Positions 1 through 5,655 of a stretch of 5,655 bases of DNA are shown piece by piece (position 1 is the stretch's first letter; each line of letters begins with the position of its first letter). Source of the DNA: an uncultured Armatimonadota bacterium (GTDB lineage: Bacteria; Armatimonadota; Armatimonadia; Armatimonadales; Armatimonadaceae). A program made the position numbers and the translations under genes. The notes beneath the pieces were generated by a model. That model ran no database searches, was not told where the DNA came from, and was given only the letters and a program-made list of their open reading frames with translations. The DNA lies in the NCBI GenBank assembly GCA_903881535.1, contig CAIRTT010000224.1, positions 1 through 5,655 of the forward strand. Direction: 5' to 3'.

Positions 1-81
1 GAGCATGATTGGCATTGCCAAGACGCTCCCGGGGTTTCCTGCTCCGCGATGTCGCCATGGGGCACGTGTAGCTCGCTCTGA

Positions 82-97
82 TTAGAATCGGTTAGAA
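82..97. promoter_or_regulatory. Possible regulatory direct repeat TTAGAA x2
   Basis: TTAGAA occurs at 82-87 and again at 92-97, a spacing of exactly ten bases, so both copies face the same side of the helix. They lie about 135 bases upstream of the cytochrome gene. A tandem pair one helical turn apart can be a binding site for a regulator of that gene, but six-base repeats also arise by chance. No convincing -35/-10 pair was found nearby to anchor a promoter. Confidence 0.15.
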
Positions 98-156
98 CGC
101 TCGTCGGTGCCGTGTCCAGCGCTTTGTCGTCATCATTTGGCGAATAACCAGAAAAA

Positions 157-176
157 ATTCCAATATCCGCTGGAAT
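157..176 (-). terminator. Inverted repeat with U-tract on the minus strand (weak terminator or operator)
   Basis: ATTCCA (157-162) and TGGAAT (171-176) form a perfect 6-bp inverted repeat around an 8-base spacer. Positions 152-156 are all A, so a minus-strand transcript would read a hairpin followed directly by a run of U, the layout of an intrinsic terminator. The stem has only two G-C pairs and is weak. On the plus strand it would lie in the 5' leader of the cytochrome mRNA, ending 53 bases before the start codon, where it could be an operator or leader stem. No minus-strand gene is convincing here, so its role is open. Confidence 0.25.
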
Positions 177-221
177 CGAACAGTCTGTTTCCGGCAGGAA
201 ATCCATCCTTCGTGCCACAAT

Positions 222-226
222 AGGAG
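222..226 (+). promoter_or_regulatory. Ribosome binding site of the cytochrome gene
   Basis: AGGAG lies just before ATG 230 with a gap of only three bases, shorter than the usual five to nine. An in-frame TAG at 221-223 overlaps it, so ATG 230 is the first start available in this frame. It also gives a proper signal-peptide n-region (Arg5, Lys8), which supports this start despite the tight spacing. Confidence 0.6.
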
Positions 227-229
227 ACT

Positions 230-3200
230 ATGGATAATGCACGCTTCGGCAAGGCTTTTTTCGTGTCACTGGCATCTCTCGCGATTGCCGGCGTTGCGCT
301 GTTACCTGCGCAATCAACACCACAGGGTAAGGTTCCAAATGCAAAGGGACCGGACTTCAATAAAGATATCCAGCCACTGCTGCGAGAAAAGTGTATGCCA
401 TGCCATGGCGATGTCCAGGCGGCGGGGGGGCTGAAGCTCACCCAGCTCAAATTGGCGATGACTGGTGGCAATAGTGGGTCCCGTGGTCTCGTGCCGCATG
501 ACCCTAATGCGAGTGGTGTTGTACAGCGCGTTTCGACGACAAATGTAGACTTGGTGATGCCGCCGAAGCGTAGTGGTAAGACACCCCTTACCCCGGCACA
601 GGTCGCAATGCTTCGTAGCTGGGTGCAGTCGGGTCCATCATGGCCGGTTGCCGGAGTCGACACGCCATCGGGAGATACCCATTGGTCACTGCAGACACTC
701 CGTAAGCCTGCTGTTCCAGCTGGCAAGTCTGCACATATTGTGGACCGTTTCCTAAATGCAAAGCTGTCCGCCAAGGGCCTGTCCATGGGGCCGGCAACAG
801 ACCGTGTAACCCTCATCCGCCGTGTGACATTTGACCTCATCGGTCTGCCTCCAACGGATGCTGAGATCAAAGCTTTTGTTGGGGACAAAAAATCGGGAGC
901 TTATGAGCGTGTCGTTGATCGCTTACTTGCGAGCCCGAGGTACGGTGAGCGATGGGCGCGTCACTGGCTGGACACAATCCATTATGCGGATTCCCATGGT
1001 GCAGAGCATGACATGGGCCGCAAATACGCGTGGCCATTCCGAGACTATGTTATTGACACATTTAATAAAGATGTCTCTTATTCCCGCTTTGTTCGTGAGC
1101 AGCTCGCGGCGGATGTCCTCTTCCCAAACCGACCAGACCTAACTCCTGCCATGGGATATCTCAGCGCGGGTAACTTCGATCTGAGTGCCTATTACACCGC
1201 TCCAATCCCATTTGAGATTTTGGATAGAGATGACATGGTCAATCAGGCGATGTCGACATTTGTCAGTACCACTGCAAACTGTGCACGATGCCACGACCAT
1301 AAATTTGACCCGATTCCGACGACCGACTACTGGTCGCTCCAGGCAGTCTTTGCGGGTGTGATCAAGGGTGATGTCACATACGAAGATCGTCCCGGTCTTG
1401 CTGAGCAGCGCTCAAAGTGGACGAAGCTCAAGGAAGTGGCTGACAGCAAGGATGCGAACAAAATCCTAGCATCGGAGCATAAACCCGTTGTCGAGACATT
1501 TGTATCTGCGCTGAAGAGCTTTGGCGGATGGAAACCTCTGGTCGTACAGAAGGCTGCTGGCGTCGGTGGTGCAACGCTTACGTTCATCCCTGATGGGACA
1601 ATTTCCGCAGGTGGCAAGCTGCCCCTCAAGGACACTTACACGGTTATTGGAGCGCCGGGCGCCGGGCGTGTGGGTGCAATCCGCATCGATGCACTGACAT
1701 CAAGTGACCTTCCCAAGGGTGGCCCTGGGCGTGCAGACAATGGAAGCTTCTTGCTGACCGAAGTCACCGTCGATGTTATCCGCGCAGGCGGAAAGCGCGA
1801 GAAGACCAAGATTGTTCGTACCAGTGCTGATCATAGTCAAAAGAACGGGGATGCACCTCGTGCAGCGGATGGCCTGACCAGCACTGGTTGGGGTGTCAGC
1901 CCGGAGTTCGGTAAAGATCACCATATTGTGTTCGCCTTCGATGAGCCGGTTGTGCTCGGTGCAAACGACAAACTCGAGGTAGTCGTCGATCAAAACGATG
2001 GTGGTAGCCACTTGCTTGGTAAGTTCCGTGTCAGCACCGCGGATGGACCAAGTGCCATTTTGTGCGCTATTCCACCAAGCGTTTCTGGTGTGCTGAAGTC
2101 ACAGTTTCTCGACAAGACGGCTGAGACCGAGATCGCAACATTCGCAATACGCGAGACTGCTGCTGCCGGACTTGCATCCCTGCCTGCACAGAAGCGTGTT
2201 TACGTGGCTGCACGGTCTGCGGATGTCGCAGATGTCGGGTTTAGAACCATCGATAAGCCACGTGAAATCCATGTTCTTGATCGTGGTGAACTGAGCCGAC
2301 AAAAGCAGGTTGTAGGGCCAGGTGCATTATCTGTGCTTCCGCAGCTCACCGATTACTTCAAGCGACGTGACATGTCCAAGGAGAGCCAGCGACGAGCGGC
2401 TCTTGCTGAATGGTTTGTTGACCGCCGTAACCCACTGACTTGGCGTAGTATTGTCAACCGTGTTTGGCATTATCACTTCGGCAAAGGAATCGTGGATACA
2501 CCAGGTGACTTTGGACGGATGGGCGGAGCGCCCAGCCATCCCGAGCTGCTTGATTACCTGGCAGTCTGGTTCCGTGATGACGCAAATGGTTCGTTCAAAA
2601 AGCTTCACCGTTTGATGGTAACAAGCAACGCGTATCAACAGACATCAGTAAATCGCCCGGATGCTGCGAAGATTGATTCGGATAACCGCTTGCTGTGGAA
2701 GGCGAATCGCATCCGTTTGGATGCCGATCAGTACCGTGATGCTGCATTGCAGACGGCAGGACGCATTGACTTTAAGATGGGCGGACCGGGAATCAATCAC
2801 TTCAAGATGGGTCCTGGACCACAGATGACTCCGGCGCTTGACTACGCAGCATATGATTGGGAAAGCCCTGAGGCGAATCGCCGCTCGGTTTACCGAACCG
2901 TCTGGCGCGCCATCCCGGATCCATTCATGGATTCCATGGACTTCCCTGACCTTGCTTTGCTCTCGCCGACCCGCGGAACCAGTGTGTCCGCACTCCAAGC
3001 CTTGACGCTCTACAACAACAACTTTGTCCTCTCCTGTGCACGTGCACTGGCAAAGCGTGTGATCAATGAGGGCGGACTGATGCCACATCAGGTTGAGCGA
3101 GCGGCCGAGCTGTCATGGGGCCGGAGCCTAACAAAAGATGAGCGGAAAGTCTTGTTCGATATGGCGCATGAACACGGCCTTGAGGCAACTTGCCGGGTTA

Positions 3201-3235
3201 TTTTGAATGCCAACGCATTCTTGTTTGTTGATTAG
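230..3235 (+). CDS. Exported PSCyt1-DUF1549-DUF1553 cytochrome c protein
   Basis: This is a 1001-residue periplasmic c-type cytochrome of the large family named from Planctomycetes; its reaction and substrate are unknown. Residues 1-27 look like a Sec signal peptide: Arg5 and Lys8, a hydrophobic stretch, and a likely cut after Ala27. The PSCyt1 domain (about 44-136) has a heme c site, CMPCH at 55-59; Met110 in the following MPP motif is a likely axial ligand by family analogy. After the linker HWSLQ (151-155) comes DUF1549 (about 168-378), with RYGERWARHWLD at 237-248 and a second CxxCH at 351-355 in CARCHDHKFDP. A beta-rich insert (about 445-605), with GGPGRADNG at 497-505, resembles the discoidin/lectin-like inserts of this subfamily. 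DUF1553 (about 715-985) has NPLTWRSIVNRVW (734-746), PSHPELLDYLA (768-778), SVYRTVWRAIPDPFMD (886-901) and TSVSALQAL (917-925). The family is certain, no truncation or frameshift is seen, and the length is normal for it. It is probably co-transcribed with the DUF1501 gene that follows. Confidence 0.95.
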   Translation: MDNARFGKAFFVSLASLAIAGVALLPAQSTPQGKVPNAKGPDFNKDIQPLLREKCMPCHGDVQAAGGLKLTQLKLAMTGGNSGSRGLVPHDPNASGVVQRVSTTNVDLVMPPKRSGKTPLTPAQVAMLRSWVQSGPSWPVAGVDTPSGDTHWSLQTLRKPAVPAGKSAHIVDRFLNAKLSAKGLSMGPATDRVTLIRRVTFDLIGLPPTDAEIKAFVGDKKSGAYERVVDRLLASPRYGERWARHWLDTIHYADSHGAEHDMGRKYAWPFRDYVIDTFNKDVSYSRFVREQLAADVLFPNRPDLTPAMGYLSAGNFDLSAYYTAPIPFEILDRDDMVNQAMSTFVSTTANCARCHDHKFDPIPTTDYWSLQAVFAGVIKGDVTYEDRPGLAEQRSKWTKLKEVADSKDANKILASEHKPVVETFVSALKSFGGWKPLVVQKAAGVGGATLTFIPDGTISAGGKLPLKDTYTVIGAPGAGRVGAIRIDALTSSDLPKGGPGRADNGSFLLTEVTVDVIRAGGKREKTKIVRTSADHSQKNGDAPRAADGLTSTGWGVSPEFGKDHHIVFAFDEPVVLGANDKLEVVVDQNDGGSHLLGKFRVSTADGPSAILCAIPPSVSGVLKSQFLDKTAETEIATFAIRETAAAGLASLPAQKRVYVAARSADVADVGFRTIDKPREIHVLDRGELSRQKQVVGPGALSVLPQLTDYFKRRDMSKESQRRAALAEWFVDRRNPLTWRSIVNRVWHYHFGKGIVDTPGDFGRMGGAPSHPELLDYLAVWFRDDANGSFKKLHRLMVTSNAYQQTSVNRPDAAKIDSDNRLLWKANRIRLDADQYRDAALQTAGRIDFKMGGPGINHFKMGPGPQMTPALDYAAYDWESPEANRRSVYRTVWRAIPDPFMDSMDFPDLALLSPTRGTSVSALQALTLYNNNFVLSCARALAKRVINEGGLMPHQVERAAELSWGRSLTKDERKVLFDMAHEHGLEATCRVILNANAFLFVD

Positions 3236-3244
3236 TACGTAATG

Positions 3245-3265
3245 GACCAGTCCACGTGGCTGGTC
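3245..3265 (+). other. Intergenic hairpin between the two genes
   Basis: GACCAG (3245-3250) pairs perfectly with CTGGTC (3260-3265) around a nine-base loop containing the palindrome CCACGTGG. No T-run follows, so it is not an intrinsic terminator. In an operon such a stem may protect the upstream mRNA end or tune expression of the second gene. The heptamer ATGGACC also occurs on either side, at 3242-3248 and 3280-3286. The second copy forms a 4-bp GGTC/GACC stem at 3276-3286. The role is inferred and chance pairing is possible. Confidence 0.3.
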
Positions 3266-3292
3266 GATGGTAGTGGGTCATGGACCTGATCT

Positions 3293-3299
3293 GAGGTGA
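3293..3299 (+). promoter_or_regulatory. Ribosome binding site deciding the DUF1501 start
   Basis: GAGGTGA at 3293-3299 is a good match to the anti-Shine-Dalgarno complement and sits five bases before ATG 3305. The in-frame GTG at 3296, which would give three more residues, lies inside this site and has no site of its own upstream. The ATG is therefore the better start. Confidence 0.7.
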
Positions 3300-3304
3300 G
3301 TTTG

Positions 3305-4741
3305 ATGGACAATAATCACTGGGGTTTTCCAACGAACCGGCGTGAGTTTCTAACCGGCATTGGCGGCGGTTTTGCTGGCCTCGCACTGACGAGCATGCTT
3401 GCCGATGAAGGCATGGCGATGCCATCTGCCGGGCAGGGGTCACTCCGTGTTCAGCACCATCCCCCGAAAGTCAAACGGGTAATTCAGCTGTTCATGAATG
3501 GTGGCGCAAGCCCGATGGACCTTTATGACTACAAGCCTGCGTTGATCAAATATCACGGGCAAAAGCTCCCGGCGCATATTCGGCCGGAAGGTTCGCCCAG
3601 CGAACCAGGGCTTTGCATGAAGAGTCCATTCACATTCAAGCAATATGGCCAATCAGGCCGCTGGGTCAGCGATCAGTTTCCTGAGCAAGCGAAGCTCGTC
3701 GATGAAATGGCGTTCTTTATGGCGATGGCGAGTAAATCCAACGTCCACGGGCCAGCATCGTACATGATGAACACCGGCTTCATCATGCCAGGCTTCCCTT
3801 GTATGGGCGCATGGATTTCCTATGCAATTGGTAGTTTGCGAGACAACCTGCCGACATTCGTTGTCCTCCCTGATAACCGCGGTCTTCCTTATAACCAACG
3901 TGGGAACTTCAGCAGCGGGTTCTTACCAGTTGTGCATCAAGGCACGATGATTAACGGGACAGGCCCTGGTGCCGTTTCAGACTTGTTTGCCGGCGATAAG
4001 TACGGATTTGCGAACAAGGAAACGGACAAGGCCGGACTCGATGCACTGACAAAGCTGAACAAGGCACATGCGGCATCACATCCAGGAGATTCACGCCTCG
4101 ATGCGCGTATTTCCAGCTATGAGCTTGCTGCGCGCATGCAGCTGAGTGCGCCAGAGGCCTTTGACCTCTCGCGTGAATCGCAGGCGGTCAAGGATTCCTA
4201 CGGTATTGGAACCCCGCACACCGATGACTTTGGTAAGCGCTGTCTCTTGGCTGCACGTCTTGCGGAGCGCGGTGTTCGCTTCACGCAGGTCTGGAGCGGT
4301 CCACAGGGAGCTGTCAACAACTGGGACAACCACGGCAATATTCGTACTGAGCTGCCTCCGATGGCGGCAAGTATTGACAAGCCCATTTCAGCACTGCTGC
4401 GCGACCTTAAGGCCCGTGGGCTGGACAAGGACACATTGGTTATCTGGTCGACAGAGTTCGGCCGCACACCATTTGCACAGGGTGGTGAGGGGCGTGACCA
4501 CAATGGCGGTACCTTCGTTAGCTGGATCTGGGGTGCGGGCGTAAAACCGGGTGTCGCGTATGGCCAGAGCGATGAACTGGCGTTCAAGACCGCTGAGAAC
4601 ACGACGTATTCGTACGACTTCCATGCGACGATTCTGCACCTGCTCGGTATTGACCATACAAAACTGACCTGGCGTCAGAATGGTGTGGACCGCCGGCTGA
4701 CAGATGTCCATGGACACGTGGTCAAGGAAGTGCTCGCGTAG
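3305..4741 (+). CDS. DUF1501 family protein with Tat signal
   Basis: This 478-residue protein belongs to DUF1501, a relative of the alkaline phosphatase/sulfatase superfamily with no settled reaction. The N-terminus is a twin-arginine signal, NRREFL at 11-16 followed by the hydrophobic GIGGGFAGLALTSML (18-32), so it is probably exported folded, possibly with metal bound. Family motifs appear in order: NGGASPMDLYDYKP (65-78, candidate first metal site), HGPASYMMNTG (148-158), NWDNHGNI (339-346), STEFGRTPF (382-390), GRDHNGGTF (396-404) and DFHATILHLLGIDH (438-451), then NGVDRRLTDV near the end. The Asp and His residues in these motifs are the likely metal ligands by superfamily analogy; I infer this and have not modelled it. 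The start is ATG 3305, chosen on the ribosome binding site. The gene follows the cytochrome gene after 69 bases on the same strand, the standard arrangement in planctomycete-type genomes, and ends 20 bases before a terminator. It is full length and intact. The family call is secure; the substrate is unknown. Confidence 0.95.
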   Translation: MDNNHWGFPTNRREFLTGIGGGFAGLALTSMLADEGMAMPSAGQGSLRVQHHPPKVKRVIQLFMNGGASPMDLYDYKPALIKYHGQKLPAHIRPEGSPSEPGLCMKSPFTFKQYGQSGRWVSDQFPEQAKLVDEMAFFMAMASKSNVHGPASYMMNTGFIMPGFPCMGAWISYAIGSLRDNLPTFVVLPDNRGLPYNQRGNFSSGFLPVVHQGTMINGTGPGAVSDLFAGDKYGFANKETDKAGLDALTKLNKAHAASHPGDSRLDARISSYELAARMQLSAPEAFDLSRESQAVKDSYGIGTPHTDDFGKRCLLAARLAERGVRFTQVWSGPQGAVNNWDNHGNIRTELPPMAASIDKPISALLRDLKARGLDKDTLVIWSTEFGRTPFAQGGEGRDHNGGTFVSWIWGAGVKPGVAYGQSDELAFKTAENTTYSYDFHATILHLLGIDHTKLTWRQNGVDRRLTDVHGHVVKEVLA

Positions 4742-4761
4742 TTTGATGTTGGTTTAGTGCT

Positions 4762-4791
4762 AAAAGCCCTCTGGAATCCGGAGGGCTTTTT
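4762..4791 (+). terminator. Strong intrinsic terminator of the two-gene unit
   Basis: AAAAGCCCTC (4762-4771) pairs perfectly with GAGGGCTTTT (4781-4790). The stem can extend through a T-G wobble and two G-C pairs to a three-base loop at 4775-4777. The descending arm runs into TTTTT (4787-4791). It starts 20 bases after the DUF1501 stop. The A-run on the other side gives a weaker U-tract on the minus strand, so some bidirectional action is possible, but no convergent gene is seen. Confidence 0.92.
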
Positions 4792-4857
4792 CTATTGCGT
4801 CGGCATCTCAAACAACATGAATGTAAGTACTGAGTGTTCCAAACACCCTAGCTTTCG

Positions 4858-5655
4858 ATGTTGGTAAGAGTACTGTATTCCGTCTTTGGTGTTAGCACAT
4901 CAGGTGCGATGCGGTTATGGTTAAGTGCGATGAACGACATCTTACCAATTGGCACAACGGCTCATCTTGGCGTCAAAGATAGCATCAACTTTACACCTCG
5001 GTCAGCGGAATACACCATTTTTCCAGAAGAAGTCGATGGGAAGTTGATTGTTCCCAATGCCACACAAAAGCTAGTTGTCATAAGGGTCAATCTCCAGTAT
5101 CCAGAAGAAGGCAGGATTGAATTACGTCCATCGGATGTTCACGTAACTGCAAGTGATTTAGCCGGCAAGAAATATGATGGCCAATTGCAGTTCTATTCGC
5201 AGTCGGGAAAGCCAGTGACAAGTGCGGTTTTGCGCTCGGGTCAACAAGTGGATGCTATCTGCGTAATACTCATTCCTGCATTGACGCTTATAAAACAGCT
5301 GGATGTCTTTGCACTGGACCGACGATTAACGGCAACGTATTCCGGCGATGGTTTGCAGCCATTGCCTCTCCAAATGCGTGATGCCGTGTCAGGCAACAAA
5401 TACAACCCATTTACGGTACGGGATGCAGCATTTGGTCAAGTGGTTTGTATTGGTTCGGCGACGGTAGTAGTAAAACGACGTGTAGCAAACCTGCTTGCCA
5501 AGCCAACATCGGCTGCTGGCATTGAAATCGAAGTTCGCAATCCAAATCGGACTGCTGTCGAAATCTCCGTGGCGTTGTACAAAGTGATGGTAGGTAGGGA
5601 CGCTCAGCAACAGGATTGCTTGCTTGAGTGGGTTGGAAAGAATGTAGCGGCAGAA
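4858..5655 (+). CDS. Unrecognised beta-rich protein, 3' end beyond window
   Basis: An open frame of at least 266 codons runs off the right edge without a stop; an in-frame TAG at 4849-4851 bounds it upstream. The start is uncertain: ATG 4858, ATG 4909 and ATG 4930 are in frame and none has a good ribosome binding site (AGGTG before 4909 is only two bases away). No convincing signal peptide is seen with any of them. Numbered from 4858, residues 68-160 alternate hydrophobic and polar in a beta-sandwich style, with KLVVIRVNLQ (71-80), LRPSDVHVTASDLAGKKY (89-106) and LRSGQQVDAICVILIP (125-140). This order (strand, 'PSD' segment, 'Y' turn, 'SGQ' before a hydrophobic strand) recalls the Ig-like DUF4352 domain, but that is a resemblance only. 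A second segment, GIEIEVRNPNRTAVEISVALY (221-241), looks like the start of another such domain. It follows a strong terminator and is probably transcribed separately. Codons TTA, ATA and AGG are commoner than in the upstream genes. The function is unknown. Confidence 0.7.
   Translation, partial: MLVRVLYSVFGVSTSGAMRLWLSAMNDILPIGTTAHLGVKDSINFTPRSAEYTIFPEEVDGKLIVPNATQKLVVIRVNLQYPEEGRIELRPSDVHVTASDLAGKKYDGQLQFYSQSGKPVTSAVLRSGQQVDAICVILIPALTLIKQLDVFALDRRLTATYSGDGLQPLPLQMRDAVSGNKYNPFTVRDAAFGQVVCIGSATVVVKRRVANLLAKPTSAAGIEIEVRNPNRTAVEISVALYKVMVGRDAQQQDCLLEWVGKNVAAE

Noticed and set aside
9..21. Perfect palindrome TTGGCATTGCCAA
   Set aside because: A 6-bp-arm palindrome of this kind is expected about once in a window this size by chance, and it is not close to a gene start.
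1..58. Possible start of a divergent minus-strand gene at ATG complement 56-58
   Set aside because: Only 19 Arg-rich codons are visible and no ribosome binding site sits at a suitable distance.
63..68. CACGTG hexamer, also present at 3253-3258 and near the end of the DUF1501 gene
   Set aside because: One copy is inside coding sequence and the others are scattered; three copies of a six-base palindrome do not show a regulatory site.
2..85. Possible 3' end of an upstream plus-strand gene ending in TAG at 83-85
   Set aside because: Only 27 codons are visible and they match nothing I recognise. Such an open stretch at a window edge is expected by chance, though an upstream gene cannot be excluded.
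133..888. A 251-codon minus-strand open frame over the start of the cytochrome gene
   Set aside because: It lies antisense to a region with secure domain motifs (CxxCH, DUF1549 start), its translation is low-complexity and rich in Arg, Ser and Pro, and it has no recognisable family. It is a shadow of the real gene.
4834..4846. GTGTT/AACAC inverted repeat just before the right-hand gene
   Set aside because: The stem is five bases with a three-base loop and no T-run; too short to call an operator or terminator.
4817..4867. Short 16-codon frame starting ATG 4817
   Set aside because: It has no ribosome binding site, no recognisable content, and overlaps the likely start of the right-hand gene.
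5389..5610. A 73-codon minus-strand open frame
   Set aside because: It is antisense to the longer right-hand gene and shows no family features.

Overview
The window carries a two-gene plus-strand unit of a kind that is abundant in Planctomycetota, Verrucomicrobiota and other PVC-group bacteria, and also found in Acidobacteriota, Armatimonadota and some Bacteroidota. It encodes a large exported c-type cytochrome with PSCyt1, DUF1549 and DUF1553 domains, followed by a twin-arginine-exported DUF1501 protein. Base composition is moderate (roughly half G+C by eye) and Shine-Dalgarno-like sites precede both genes. This narrows the source to a free-living Gram-negative bacterium with periplasmic cytochrome biogenesis. 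The phylum cannot be fixed from this window alone.

Layout. Positions 1-229 are a leader with no convincing gene. It holds a TTAGAA direct repeat, a small inverted repeat next to an A-tract, and a ribosome binding site. The cytochrome gene occupies 230-3235. A 69-base gap holds a small hairpin and the ribosome binding site of the DUF1501 gene, which is best started at ATG 3305 rather than GTG 3296. A strong intrinsic terminator at 4762-4791 closes the unit. From 4858 (start uncertain) an open frame runs off the right edge. It encodes a beta-rich protein of no clearly recognised family, with more rare-type codons (TTA, ATA, AGG) than the two upstream genes.

How the genes fit together. The cytochrome has a Sec-type signal peptide and two CxxCH motifs, so heme would be attached after export. 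The DUF1501 protein has a Tat signal, so it is probably exported folded, perhaps with metal bound, as expected for a relative of the alkaline phosphatase/sulfatase superfamily. Conserved adjacency, co-orientation and the shared terminator suggest the two products meet in the periplasm. The substrate and reaction are unknown for these families. The third gene follows the terminator and is probably a separate transcription unit.

I found no RNA gene, CRISPR array, insertion sequence or phage-like feature. The pair itself is a well-known arrangement of unknown function and not a new system. The least explained element is the truncated gene at the right edge.
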